A stretch of 64,000 nt of DNA from an uncultured Candidatus Saccharibacteria bacterium (GTDB lineage Bacteria > Patescibacteriota > Saccharimonadia > Saccharimonadales > Saccharimonadaceae). How positions within the stretch are numbered: position 1 is the stretch's first letter; each line of letters begins with the position of its first letter. Shown in pieces: positions 1 to 8,144 of the stretch. The stretch spans positions 1-64,000 of the forward strand of contig CALHWE010000012.1 in the NCBI GenBank assembly GCA_938036785.1, read 5' to 3'. Position numbers and translations under genes: made by a program. Under the pieces are notes generated by a model. The model had not been told where the DNA came from, searched no databases, and was given only the letters and a program-made list of their open reading frames with translations.

Positions 1-305
<305 letters not shown>

Positions 306-500
306 ATTGCCTTTTTATGTCCTTGTCTACGATGCTAATGCTTGCATTGGTGGCGTGGATGAGGTAGACTTAACTAGTGATTGGTGTATATCACCACTGT
401 CAATCGTTGACACGTACATACCATACCGTGCAGATGGACATCGAAGCAGGGGTTTGGCCCACCGAGGAAATATATCGGAACCAAGCGTCTAAACCCCCAC

Positions 501-609
501 TTCGGTGCCCATGGCGAGGAGGAAACACCTGTTCTCATTCCGAACACAGAAGTTAAGCTCCCCAGCGGCGATTATACTGCTTTTAGTGGGAAACTAGCAC
601 GGTGCCGAA
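501..609 (+). rRNA. rrf: 5S ribosomal RNA
   Basis: The conserved 5S core is visible (ccgaacacagaagttaagct near 540-559). The 5' end ttcggtgcc pairs over 9 positions with ggtgccgaa at the 3' end (two G-U pairs), which fixes the limits. It lies about 195 nt after the 23S gene in the usual 23S-5S order. No tRNA is seen between them. Confidence 0.95.
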
Positions 610-617
610 TTATATAA

Positions 618-648
618 GAGCCATCCGAATAGGGTGGCTTTTATCTTT
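618..648 (+). terminator. Intrinsic terminator of the rRNA operon
   Basis: The stem agccatcc / gggtggct with a short loop is followed by a T-rich run (tttatcttt). It stands 9 nt behind the 5S gene and is the only good terminator there. Confidence 0.75.
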
Positions 649-844
649 AGAAATGATTTTTATTAATAGCTTGATGCTTGCTAGTAGGGTTTATTGAGGT
701 GTGGTATCGATCTGCTTCAGATGAGGCTCTGGCTATGTGTTATTGCTTTCTATTAACGTGCTGGCGTCTGTTGTGCAGTGAGATGTCGCATAGATTGAAG
801 GAGGTGATAGACTCAACAGTGGTCATAGGTGCGAAGTTTGCTAC

Positions 845-877
845 TTGCTTGCAAAATCTAGAGAGAGAGAGTATTAT
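845..877 (+). promoter_or_regulatory. Promoter with a (GA)6 repeat in the spacer
   Basis: A -10 box TATTAT (872-877) is preceded by a 12-nt AG tract (860-871). A -35-like TTGCAA (849-854) stands exactly 17 nt upstream of the -10. The overlapping TTGCTT (845-850) stands 21 nt upstream. The tract occupies most of the spacer, so gain or loss of GA units would change the -35/-10 distance. It serves the small gene at 915. Two more promoters of this design occur at 18508 and 57644. Confidence 0.6.
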
Positions 878-914
878 ATGGAGTACCTAAGTAACAAAAA
901 CAAGGAGAAGCGAC

Positions 915-1127
915 ATGCCAGTCAAACACGCCGAATCATACCCACTATCGCCAGAAGCTCTTAGCGAATACAATGCGAAGTGTGATCCAGAATATTTGCT
1001 GGAGCAAGCCAGCCAGAGCTATGAGGGCGGCAAGACGAACGAAGCGGCGCGAACGCTTGGCTATATTGGCTGGACGCTAGAAGGGCTTGAGGCGCTGAAG
1101 TCGGCAGAAGAAGCCGAGCAAGAATAG
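915..1127 (+). CDS. Small hypothetical protein, 70 aa
   Basis: I do not recognise the family. The frame has a strong ribosome binding site (caaggag, 9 nt before ATG), an upstream promoter with a GA tract, and its own terminator at 1150. The product is hydrophilic and acidic, with no membrane segment. Residues 25-65 (roughly LLEQASQSYEGG...ARTLGYIGWTLEGLEALKSA) suggest a helical hairpin similar in look to a TPR-type unit. It is monocistronic between the rRNA operon and the next orphan gene. Confidence 0.7.
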   Translation: MPVKHAESYPLSPEALSEYNAKCDPEYLLEQASQSYEGGKTNEAARTLGYIGWTLEGLEALKSAEEAEQE

Positions 1128-1149
1128 CGTTATTTTAATTGAAACGAGC

Positions 1150-1185
1150 AAAACCAGCCTATCAAAGCGATAAGGCTGGTTTTTG
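1150..1185 (+). terminator. Intrinsic terminator
   Basis: Perfect stem aaaaccagcct / aggctggtttt followed by T residues, 22 nt behind the stop of the 70-aa gene. Confidence 0.85.
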
Positions 1186-1399
1186 ATATATGAATTGCTA
1201 AAGTAGTTTTCAATTTCTATAAAGCTCAGAACGTTTTTAGTACAGACGTACCATTCTATTGTATAATTGCTAGAGAGGGGTGCCTGCTCTGCGACTTGGA
1301 GTATCTTAGGTGAGTGAGGCACTACCGCTGGTGGGTCATGAGTATCTTAATGGCAATGCAGTGATGATGTGATAACCATAACCAAAAAGGAGTGTTCTT

Positions 1400-2128
1400 A
1401 TGACAGAGCAACAACCACCATCAATCAAAAATCACTATAGTGAGCGTTCCATGCGGCCTGCCGATGTATTGTATTACTACGACAAGGAGATTGCGAGACG
1501 TCCGCGAATACTCGAGCCACCAGTAGGAGACAACCCATACGGGCAAGAGATGCTTGTTGCGGGTGTAGCTGGTACGCAGATTGATGTTGCGCGAGAGGCA
1601 GCCTTATTGCCACAGCCCGATGAGAGTGTTGTCTATACAATGTACGATGCACAGTCTCCCTATGCACTAACAGTGAGTATGCAGCACAATCGTGCACTTC
1701 TGTACCTCTGTGATGAGAGCGATAGTGGGCCTATACCACGCAAAGCAGAGAGCCATGCACTCAAAATGAGCTTGGTTGATATGTCGTCGCACCTCGCAGA
1801 TATGCGATTTATCACGCTAGGTGAGCCAGTCGTCTCGCTCCCTGACCCACGGAATCGTCGGGCTGCGCTGACTATCACACCGGATGCAATAGGGGTCTTT
1901 GGGGCGGGCACAGCAGTGGATTATGACAGCAATGAGGCTCAGCCAGCCCAAGGCAATGCATCGCCATATTCTATGAATGTTATGAATATACTCCACCCAC
2001 AGCTCGTGCAGTACGAGGTAGCTCGGCAGCGCCATAACCATGCCAAGGAGCGGCAGGATGACCCATTGCGGCCTCGCACTCTTGGCCAGCTTGGCTGTGT
2101 GGCGTATGGACGGAGTAGTTGGATCTAA
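1400..2128 (+). CDS. Hypothetical protein, 242 aa
   Basis: No family recognised. The start is well supported by aaaaaggagtgttcttATG. A TATAAT box at 1262-1267 gives a predicted leader of about 125 nt. The product is soluble, without signal peptide or membrane segment, and has a compact central part (residues about 60-170) that reads like a beta-rich domain. It is flanked by terminators on both sides, so it is a single-gene unit. Like other orphan genes here (8145, 18577, 19905, 57712, 58421) it seems lineage-specific. Confidence 0.7.
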   Translation: MTEQQPPSIKNHYSERSMRPADVLYYYDKEIARRPRILEPPVGDNPYGQEMLVAGVAGTQIDVAREAALLPQPDESVVYTMYDAQSPYALTVSMQHNRALLYLCDESDSGPIPRKAESHALKMSLVDMSSHLADMRFITLGEPVVSLPDPRNRRAALTITPDAIGVFGAGTAVDYDSNEAQPAQGNASPYSMNVMNILHPQLVQYEVARQRHNHAKERQDDPLRPRTLGQLGCVAYGRSSWI

Positions 2129-2177
2129 GAACAAGAAAGTTGAGGAATGAACTGATACCTATTTCTCAAAGTATTAG

Positions 2178-2206
2178 AGGGTCGACATGTGCAGTGTCGG
2201 CCCTTT
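2178..2206 (+). terminator. Probable intrinsic terminator
   Basis: Stem agggtcgaca / tgtcggccct (one T-G wobble) followed by a short T run, 50 nt behind the stop at 2128. Confidence 0.55.
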
Positions 2207-2294
2207 GGCTAGGTAGTAGAGGCCTACTTTATACTCGTCCTATGTAAGTAAAAGAGGCTCTGTCTCAAAAGAATAGAAATCTGTACCAGATAAC

Positions 2295-2327
2295 AAAAAC
2301 AACCCTGTATGCGCAGGGTTGTTTTTC
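2295..2327 (+). terminator. Intrinsic terminator, no gene directly upstream
   Basis: Perfect stem aaaaacaaccctg / cagggttgttttt with a 6-nt loop. The nearest upstream gene already has a terminator at 2178, and a TATACT box lies at about 2231. A short RNA of about 85 nt (about 2243-2327) is therefore possible. The symmetric A and T runs also allow it to act on the minus strand. Confidence 0.7.
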
Positions 2328-2468
2328 ATTCTCGAATCTCGCAGCAAACGAGAATTGTTGTGGTGGACCTTGGTGGAAACGACCCGAACCAAAGCTAATA
2401 CTTAGTATATAGCATAGGCGTCTTAAATGCAATACCAATAATGCAATCTGAAAATGCTCATGTAAACG

Positions 2469-2497
2469 TTGACAAAACATATACAGTATGCTATATT
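2469..2497 (+). promoter_or_regulatory. Strong sigma-70-type promoter
   Basis: Perfect -35 TTGACA (2469-2474), 17-nt spacer, -10 TATATT (2492-2497). It drives the KGG-repeat gene at 2595 through a leader of about 90 nt. Confidence 0.85.
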
Positions 2498-2594
2498 TAA
2501 ATCATGATACATATCATATATGGTATGTAGCGAGGATTTGCTGGCCTACACTGGCAACGTACCTCTGATAAATATATAAATAAGGAGTAACCCT

Positions 2595-2837
2595 ATGGCG
2601 GGAACAAAAGCTGGCGGCCTGAAGGCTGCGCAAAAAAACATCTCTAAAGACCCTAACTTCTACGCCAAGATTGGCGCCAAGGGCGGTAAGAATGGCCGCA
2701 CTGGCGGCTTTGCGGCTAACCCACAACTCGCCCGCGTGGCTGGCGCCAAGGGCGGCCGAATCTCTCGCCGCACCAAAAAGGCCGACGAGAATGCTGCCGC
2801 AGCTGTTTCGCAATCGGACGTTGCACTTGCCGCCTAA
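2595..2837 (+). CDS. KGG-repeat stress-type protein, 80 aa
   Basis: A small basic protein with two KGG units in the pattern GAKGGKNG...GGFAANP and GAKGGRISRR (residues about 28-62), typical of the KGG/GsiB-like stress protein repeat (the tail of plant LEA-like and Bacillus GsiB proteins). In known members the repeat is linked to general or desiccation stress; the exact biochemical role is not settled. It has a strong SD (aaggag), a near-consensus promoter and a strong terminator, so high expression is expected. The C-terminal tail is Ala-rich. Confidence 0.8.
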   Translation: MAGTKAGGLKAAQKNISKDPNFYAKIGAKGGKNGRTGGFAANPQLARVAGAKGGRISRRTKKADENAAAAVSQSDVALAA

Positions 2838-2855
2838 AGGTAACGCAGGTCGCTT

Positions 2856-2888
2856 AAAACACCTCCCACTGATCTGGGAGGTGTTTTT
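2856..2888 (+). terminator. Intrinsic terminator
   Basis: Stem aaaacacctccca / tgggaggtgtttt with T5, 18 nt behind the KGG gene. Confidence 0.9.
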
Positions 2889-3237
2889 GGAATATTGTGT
2901 TGGGGATTTGTGGCTTTTTGTGGTGGTTTTGCGCTGCTGCGATGGCTGCTAGAGTGTGTTTGGTCATAATGAATTGACCCTTAAACTTGGTGCGGTGGGC
3001 GTGAGAGGGTTAGCCTCGACACAGAGAAAGGGGCTAGTGTGAAGATTGAGAGTGAAGGCTGGACACTGAACGAGGTAGGCAGGTGTCACTCTGTCTAGTC
3101 GCGCGTGAAAACCAGTTGCTACAGCGAGCTTTCAATGTAAGCATGAGAGATTTGTTTTTGGGAGACATTCTCCCGCATTGTGCTCGTGAGAGCGAAGTAG
3201 CGGTGCGCGAGAATTACTGCAGCAATCAAGGCTCGCG
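2889..3237. other. Intergenic stretch, no gene seen
   Basis: About 350 nt between the KGG gene and the convergent metalloprotease-like gene. No convincing frame with a ribosome binding site, no tRNA fold and no promoter near consensus were seen. One perfect hairpin (gggaga-catt-tctccc, 3161-3176) lacks a T run. Confidence 0.5.
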
Positions 3238-3753
3238 TTATATCATCGTGTTTTTTACAACATGACGCCGGAGTTGGCAGGTAGTGGCGTTGTTGGCGCG
3301 CCAGTGGGTGAAGCAGGCAAGACAGGTATATGTGCCATCGCTGCGCTGTAAGCCAGTTGCGTTGCAGTGTGGGCACTGTGAGCGGGCATGGAGCCAGTCG
3401 CGGTAGGTGTCGAGGGCGGACTCAATAAGATCATCGTCGACCGTCAGCTGCCAGCCAGCGCCAACACGGCAGCCAGTGCTCCATGCAGCACGCTCCATTG
3501 CAACAAGCTGCACATCGCGCGCATAGCCACAGTGCCCCAGAAGCGCATGACCATACTCGTGGAGGAGGTAGGCAGTGGCCTGGGCATCGTGCGGATCGTA
3601 ATAAACCGTGCGGCTTGGGTAGTGCCAATGAAAATGGCTGCTTGAGCGAAAAGAAAGTGGCGCAAGGCCCGACGCATGGGCATGCTGAGTGAGGTGAGGG
3701 ATGAGCTGATCGAGTGGCATGGGTGGTGGTGATATAGCCACGTCTATCGGCAT
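3238..3753 (-). CDS. HEYGH zinc-peptidase-like protein with C-terminal zinc ribbon
   Basis: 171 aa. The motif LLHEYGHALLGH (residues about 63-74) is a HExxH zincin site of the type found in ImmA/IrrE and SprT-like proteases. The C-terminal part has a four-cysteine ribbon, CPHC (about 125) and CLAC (about 142), as in SprT-type proteins. The N-terminal part is rich in His and aromatic residues and may form the substrate face. This suggests a small cytosolic metalloprotease. No SD is seen before the ATG at 3753, so the start is less sure. An octamer ACAGAGGT (3795) lies in its upstream region. Confidence 0.7.
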   Translation of the reverse strand: MPIDVAISPPPMPLDQLIPHLTQHAHASGLAPLSFRSSSHFHWHYPSRTVYYDPHDAQATAYLLHEYGHALLGHCGYARDVQLVAMERAAWSTGCRVGAGWQLTVDDDLIESALDTYRDWLHARSQCPHCNATGLQRSDGTYTCLACFTHWRANNATTCQLRRHVVKNTMI

Positions 3754-4007
3754 GCGAACCAGCTAGTAAAACAATAGATACTTCGCACGATTTGACAGAG
3801 GTGGAGATTATGATTTGTTCGTGTATTGTACGTGTCAAGATCAGTGTAGCACAGCCTGCCTGTAATGCCTAGTGGGTGGTGCGAAGTATCGATGTATGGC
3901 AAGCTCTAGAGAGGCAGAGTGAGATGCATAATTAATAGAGCGCGTGCGTTGCGTTTTGCGATCGATTACGGTATAATAGAAAGAGTAACGTAAACGAAGG
4001 TTTGGCA

Positions 4008-4547
4008 ATGAAGCAGCAAGGATCAATTATCGGGTACGTCGTCGTCGGGACAGTGCTAACACTCGCACTGGTTGGCGGGGTCTTAATCGTCAAGAATAGT
4101 CACAATAGCAGCGCTCGGCAAGTGGCAAGCACTACTGCTACCGACGCCAAGAAAAAGGAATCAACGCAGAGCAGCAAAAGCGCCAACGACAAGCTAGTCG
4201 ATAGCCTCAACAGCAAATCAACAGAGGCTAGTAAGAGTAAAGAAACTCAGTCGCAAGACAAGAAAAACGCCACATCGACTGCAACGAATGGTGCAACCAG
4301 CGGTGCATCGAGCACAACTACGCAAAGCCAAAGCCAATCAACTCAGTCTACTCAGTCTCAAAGCTCAAGCACGCCTGCCGCAACGCCATCGACCAACTCC
4401 AGCACTCCTTCGCAGACCCAATCTACCCAGCAAGTGAGCGCTTTGCCACAGACCGGCCCAGCTGAGAGCCTGGCAGCCGTTGTGGCGGTAAGTAGCCTAG
4501 CTGGCGTAGCACTGGCCTATCGCAAGTCGCGCACACCCGCGCTGTAA
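4008..4547 (+). CDS. LPxTG-anchored Ser/Thr-rich surface protein
   Basis: 179 aa. An N-terminal hydrophobic segment (residues about 6-27, IIGYVVVGTVLTLALVGGVL) acts as signal or anchor. A long disordered Ser/Thr/Gln/Lys-rich region (about 30-140) follows. The end carries the sortase signature LPQTG, a hydrophobic stretch (AAVVAVSSLAGVALA) and a basic tail (YRKSRT), the full cell-wall sorting signal. The start is the ATG at 4008, 6-7 nt behind gaagg, rather than the in-frame TTG at 4002. No sortase gene lies in this window. In a host-attached bacterium such a protein could act at the contact surface; that is inference. Confidence 0.85.
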   Translation: MKQQGSIIGYVVVGTVLTLALVGGVLIVKNSHNSSARQVASTTATDAKKKESTQSSKSANDKLVDSLNSKSTEASKSKETQSQDKKNATSTATNGATSGASSTTTQSQSQSTQSTQSQSSSTPAATPSTNSSTPSQTQSTQQVSALPQTGPAESLAAVVAVSSLAGVALAYRKSRTPAL

Positions 4548-4583
4548 GACATACAACATCGACGCTGTTTCATAGACAACACA

Positions 4584-4616
4584 ACAATTACCCCTGTGCA
4601 GAGCAGGGGTAATTGT
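4584..4616 (+). terminator. Intrinsic terminator-like hairpin
   Basis: Perfect 13-bp stem acaattacccctg / caggggtaattgt with a 7-nt loop behind the LPxTG gene. The T run is short. Confidence 0.7.
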
Positions 4617-4945
4617 CATTTGAGAGAGGTGATATAGATGTTGTTATTATAGCATCGTTGTGTATATAACTGTATGATAGTTTGTGCTATATACAACGTG
4701 AGTGAGAGGAGCAGGCCAGGGGATAAGTAGCTTGGCGTTCCTAGGCTGCTGAGCCGAAGCCGTTAAACCTTATGTATGATCTGGAAATACAACAGCAAAC
4801 CTATCGCACAAGATAATATCTAGAGGCTAGCGACTGTGGAGTGAGCAAGGTCTGTTATTTACCGAACTGGAGTACTTTTGGTGCGATGAGTGTGCTGTGT
4901 GGGCTATTGATTACTCATAGAGGTGAGACTGAGAAGCTCCGGGTT
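4617..4945. other. Intergenic stretch upstream of rpsA
   Basis: About 330 nt without a supportable gene. The part 4700-4800 is GC-rich and can fold locally (for example ggcttcggctcagcagcc-like pairing near 4750), so an unrecognised small RNA is possible, but I cannot assign it to a family. Confidence 0.4.
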
Positions 4946-4974
4946 TTGACGCTTGCAGCGACTTTGTGTATAAT
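4946..4974 (+). promoter_or_regulatory. Consensus promoter of rpsA
   Basis: -35 TTGACG (4946-4951), 17-nt spacer, -10 TATAAT (4969-4974). The predicted transcript starts near 4981 and has a leader of about 70 nt before rpsA. Confidence 0.9.
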
Positions 4975-5050
4975 ACAGAGGAATGGTGCGTCGCGATATG
5001 GCGACGTGTCTCATTAATATAATTAATAAGAGGAGTCTGTACCAAGACTT

Positions 5051-6115
5051 ATGGCAACACAAGCCTTAACAATGGATGATTTGCTCGCTGGCGACGGCGT
5101 CAAGCAACTAGTAACCGGCGAGGTCGTAACTGGCCGCGTATTATCGGTGCGCAAACGAGATGTATTAATAGACCTAGGCCCGCAAGGGGTTGGCTATGTG
5201 CCACGGCGCGAGATTGGCCCGGCTAAGACGCTAGCGGTTGGTGATGAAGTAACAGCCAGTGTGGTAGATAGCGAGCTGGATAATGGCTATAGCCTGCTGA
5301 GCCTGCGCAAAGCAGCCAAAGACCGTGGTTGGGAAGAAGCGATGGCTAAGCTGGATGCTGGCGAGATCATCGAGGTAGCGCCATACGACGCTAACCGCGG
5401 TGGTATGCTGGTTGAGTACGAAGGCGTGCGAGGCTTTTTGCCAGTATCGCAACTGTCGGCCGAGCACTACCCACGGGTGGGTGGTGCCGATAAGGATGAG
5501 ATCTTGGCGCGGCTCAACACCCTGGTGGGCCAGACGCTCAAGGTGCGCATCCTCGACTGTGACCGCAAAGCTAACAAACTGATCTTTAGCGAGAAGGAAG
5601 CCATCAAGGATGGCCTGGCTGCTCACTTTGAGAAGCTCAAGGTTGGCGATACCGTCAAGGGTGTCGTGACTGGTGTGGTGGACTTCGGCGTCTTCGTAAA
5701 TGTCGAAGGGATTGAGGGGCTCATCCACATCTCAGAGATTAGTTGGGAGCGCGTCAACAACCCAGCCGACTATGTGAAGGTCGGTCAGAGCGTTGAGGCG
5801 AAGATTATCAGCATCGACAAAGATCGCCTAAGCCTGAGCATGAAGCAGCTCACTAAGGACCCATGGCTTGATGAGGTAGATCAATTCACTAAAGGCCAGA
5901 CCATCGAGGGCACAGTCACGCGCATTACCCCATATGGTGCCTTTGTTCAGATTAGCCCAGCAGTTGAAGCGCTGGTGCACGTGAGCGAGCTGGGCAGCGG
6001 CGGTGCCGACCCAGAGAAGGTCTTTACCCTCAATGAGCGCAAGAGTTTTGTCATTCTTGACATCGACAAAGATGCGCACAAAGTGAGCTTGAGTCTCACC
6101 GACAAGAAAAAATAA
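5051..6115 (+). CDS. rpsA: Ribosomal protein S1 (four S1 domains)
   Basis: 354 aa with four S1 OB-fold repeats at about residues 20-86, 100-176, 194-262 and 279-348. The third and fourth have the classic signatures (VVDFGVFVNVEGIEGLIHISEIS; ITPYGAFVQISPAVEALVHVSEL). Bacterial S1 binds mRNA on the 30S subunit and promotes initiation. This form is shorter than the six-domain enterobacterial protein and resembles the reduced forms of Gram-positives and other small genomes. It stands directly upstream of infB, a translation-initiation pair. The SD is weak. Confidence 0.95.
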   Translation: MATQALTMDDLLAGDGVKQLVTGEVVTGRVLSVRKRDVLIDLGPQGVGYVPRREIGPAKTLAVGDEVTASVVDSELDNGYSLLSLRKAAKDRGWEEAMAKLDAGEIIEVAPYDANRGGMLVEYEGVRGFLPVSQLSAEHYPRVGGADKDEILARLNTLVGQTLKVRILDCDRKANKLIFSEKEAIKDGLAAHFEKLKVGDTVKGVVTGVVDFGVFVNVEGIEGLIHISEISWERVNNPADYVKVGQSVEAKIISIDKDRLSLSMKQLTKDPWLDEVDQFTKGQTIEGTVTRITPYGAFVQISPAVEALVHVSELGSGGADPEKVFTLNERKSFVILDIDKDAHKVSLSLTDKKK

Positions 6116-6168
6116 CCTAGTAAATTACAAAAGATGACCGGCTGTGGCCGGCAGAAAGGAGTGTGTAT

Positions 6169-7944
6169 ATGAGTCAGTCTGAAAAAGTGTTGGTCATTGC
6201 CGATTCGATCACCGTTGGTGAGCTGGCCCAAACCCTGAATCTGCCGGTCACGAAGCTGATTGGCGAGCTGTTCAAGAATGGCTTTACGGTAACGATCAAT
6301 CAACGGATTGATTTTGAGATTGCTGAGATTATCGTGGAGGAGCTTGGCCTGGCAGTGACGCTGCAGCGCAAAGCCGCCGAGCAGCATACTGTGCAGCATC
6401 TGCATAAACCGTCGAGCAATGCTGTACCACGCCCGCCAATTGTGGCGGTGATGGGGCATGTTGACCACGGCAAGACAACGCTGCTCGACACCATCCTCAA
6501 GATGAAGACAGTCGCTGGCGAGGCTGGTGGTATTACCCAGCACATTAGTGCCTACCAAGCCCAAAAGGGTGGTCGTACGATGACGTTACTCGACACTCCT
6601 GGTCACGAGGCCTTTGCGGCGCTACGCCAGCATGGTGCCGCACTGACCGATGTGGTGGTGATTGTTGTGGCAGCCGATGATGGCGTGAAGCCACAGACGG
6701 TGGAGGCAATCCGCTTTGCACGCGATGCCAATGCCAAGATCATCGTTGCCATCAACAAGATTGACAAAGACACCGCCAACCCTGATATGGTCAAAGCTCA
6801 ACTTGCTAGTGAGCATCATCTCAACCCTGAGGAGTGGGGTGGCGATACCATTATGGTGCCAATTAGCGCTAAGACTGGCCAGAATATCGATAAGCTGCTT
6901 GATACCATCCTGCTTGTGGCCGACATGGAAGAGCTTCGCGCCGATACGGATGTGCCAGCTGAGGGGCTCGTTATCGAGGCGCATATGGAGAAGGGTCGTG
7001 GCTCGGTAGTGAACTTGCTTATCGAGCAGGGCCGCTTGGCACCGGGGCATTTCCTCGTAGCGGGGCAAGCCTATGGTAAGGTGCGTACTTTGCTCGATTA
7101 CACTGGTACGCCTATCAAGGCAGCCACACCTGCTACACCAGTGACGGTAACAGGTTTTAAGGAATTGCCGCAATTTGGTGATATCTTCACGGTGGTCAAA
7201 AACGAGAAAGAAGCTCGCCTAGCTGTGCAGAAGGCTAAGCTCGACCAAGCACGTAATGCCGCCACCACCAATGTGACTGGTGCTGACTTGCTCAAGCTTA
7301 TGACGCAGAAACACGATGCTCAGGAATTCGACGTCATCGTCAAGGCCGATGTACAGGGGTCACTTACCTCAGTGATGGATAGCTTGCGCCTGGTGGAGAC
7401 GGGCGGGGCGATCACGCTGCGGATTATTGGCCATGGCGTGGGCAATATTACCGAGAGTGATGTGCGCCTGGCTGGTAGTAGTAATGCAATTATCTATGGC
7501 TTTAACGTCGACCTGCCGCCAGCTGTTAAGCGCCTGGCAATGCGTGACAAAGTGACGGTGCGCCGCTACCAAGTGATCTACGAGCTGCTCGATGACGCAC
7601 GTCGCAGCATGGAAGCGATGCTCGCACCAGAGGTGGTGGAGACGGAGATTGGCCAGCTAGAGGTTAAGGGTGTTTTCCGGACGATGCGCGATGCGGTAAT
7701 CGCCGGTGGGCAAGTGACAAGGGGCAAGGTGACGGCAGGGCTACTAGCCCGTGTGATGCGCGGCGAGGAGCAAATTGCCGAAGTAACAGTAGCCAGCGTG
7801 CAGCGCCAGCAGCAAGAAGCCAAGGAGGTTTTTGAGGGTGAGCTCTGCGGCCTTAACCTCACGACCAGCAAGAAGCTCCAGCTCGAGATTGGCGACACCC
7901 TCGAGTTCTTCACCCGCGAGTTGGTGAAGCGTACGCTGCAGTAG
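6169..7944 (+). CDS. infB: Translation initiation factor IF-2
   Basis: 591 aa. An IF2N-type N-terminal domain (about 8-55) is followed by the GTPase: G1 GHVDHGKTT (about 95), G3 DTPGHEA (about 141), G4 NKID (about 195), G5 SAK (about 233); then domains II, III and the C-terminal fMet-tRNA-binding domain. IF-2 brings initiator tRNA to the 30S subunit and promotes subunit joining. It is short compared with E. coli (890 aa) because the long N-terminal extension is missing. The start is the ATG at 6169, 7 nt behind aaaggag; the in-frame GTG at 6163 is too close to the SD. Confidence 0.97.
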   Translation: MSQSEKVLVIADSITVGELAQTLNLPVTKLIGELFKNGFTVTINQRIDFEIAEIIVEELGLAVTLQRKAAEQHTVQHLHKPSSNAVPRPPIVAVMGHVDHGKTTLLDTILKMKTVAGEAGGITQHISAYQAQKGGRTMTLLDTPGHEAFAALRQHGAALTDVVVIVVAADDGVKPQTVEAIRFARDANAKIIVAINKIDKDTANPDMVKAQLASEHHLNPEEWGGDTIMVPISAKTGQNIDKLLDTILLVADMEELRADTDVPAEGLVIEAHMEKGRGSVVNLLIEQGRLAPGHFLVAGQAYGKVRTLLDYTGTPIKAATPATPVTVTGFKELPQFGDIFTVVKNEKEARLAVQKAKLDQARNAATTNVTGADLLKLMTQKHDAQEFDVIVKADVQGSLTSVMDSLRLVETGGAITLRIIGHGVGNITESDVRLAGSSNAIIYGFNVDLPPAVKRLAMRDKVTVRRYQVIYELLDDARRSMEAMLAPEVVETEIGQLEVKGVFRTMRDAVIAGGQVTRGKVTAGLLARVMRGEEQIAEVTVASVQRQQQEAKEVFEGELCGLNLTTSKKLQLEIGDTLEFFTRELVKRTLQ

Positions 7945-8023
7945 TGGGCTGGGTAGTACTTTATAGTGCAGAATCTCGGTGTATTTATATTGAGTGATAA
8001 CTCTGTTTTTACTAATGGTGTAT

Positions 8024-8056
8024 AAAACTCGCTATGGGGTGATGGCGGGTTTTTGA
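8024..8056 (+). terminator. Possible terminator after infB
   Basis: Stem aaactcgc / ggcgggttt (with G-U pairs) followed by a short T run, 80 nt behind infB. Confidence 0.45.
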
Positions 8057-8075
8057 GATTGGGGCATCTCCCTCA

Positions 8076-8104
8076 TTGACACATCACCTCTGTTGTGGTA
8101 GGAT
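8076..8104 (+). promoter_or_regulatory. Promoter of the 770-aa repeat protein gene
   Basis: -35 TTGACA (8076-8081), 17-nt spacer, -10 TAGGAT (8099-8104). The spacer contains one copy of the over-represented octamer (ACCTCTGT, 8086-8093), a position where a bound protein would block the polymerase. Confidence 0.75.
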
Positions 8105-8144
8105 GTGGGCAGAATGTATAAGGAAAGAAATTAGGACGGGTAGT

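Noticed and set aside
678..890. 70-codon frame between the 5S gene and 915
   Set aside because: No SD, and its end runs through the GA-repeat promoter of the next gene.
4700..4900. GC-rich patch that looked like an RNA gene (RNase P, SRP or tmRNA)
   Set aside because: None of the conserved motifs of those RNAs could be found; kept only as an intergenic note.
8076..8144. Earlier start for the 770-aa protein
   Set aside because: The earlier start falls on the TTGACA/TAGGAT promoter, so it cannot be in the transcript; ATG 8145 follows agga.
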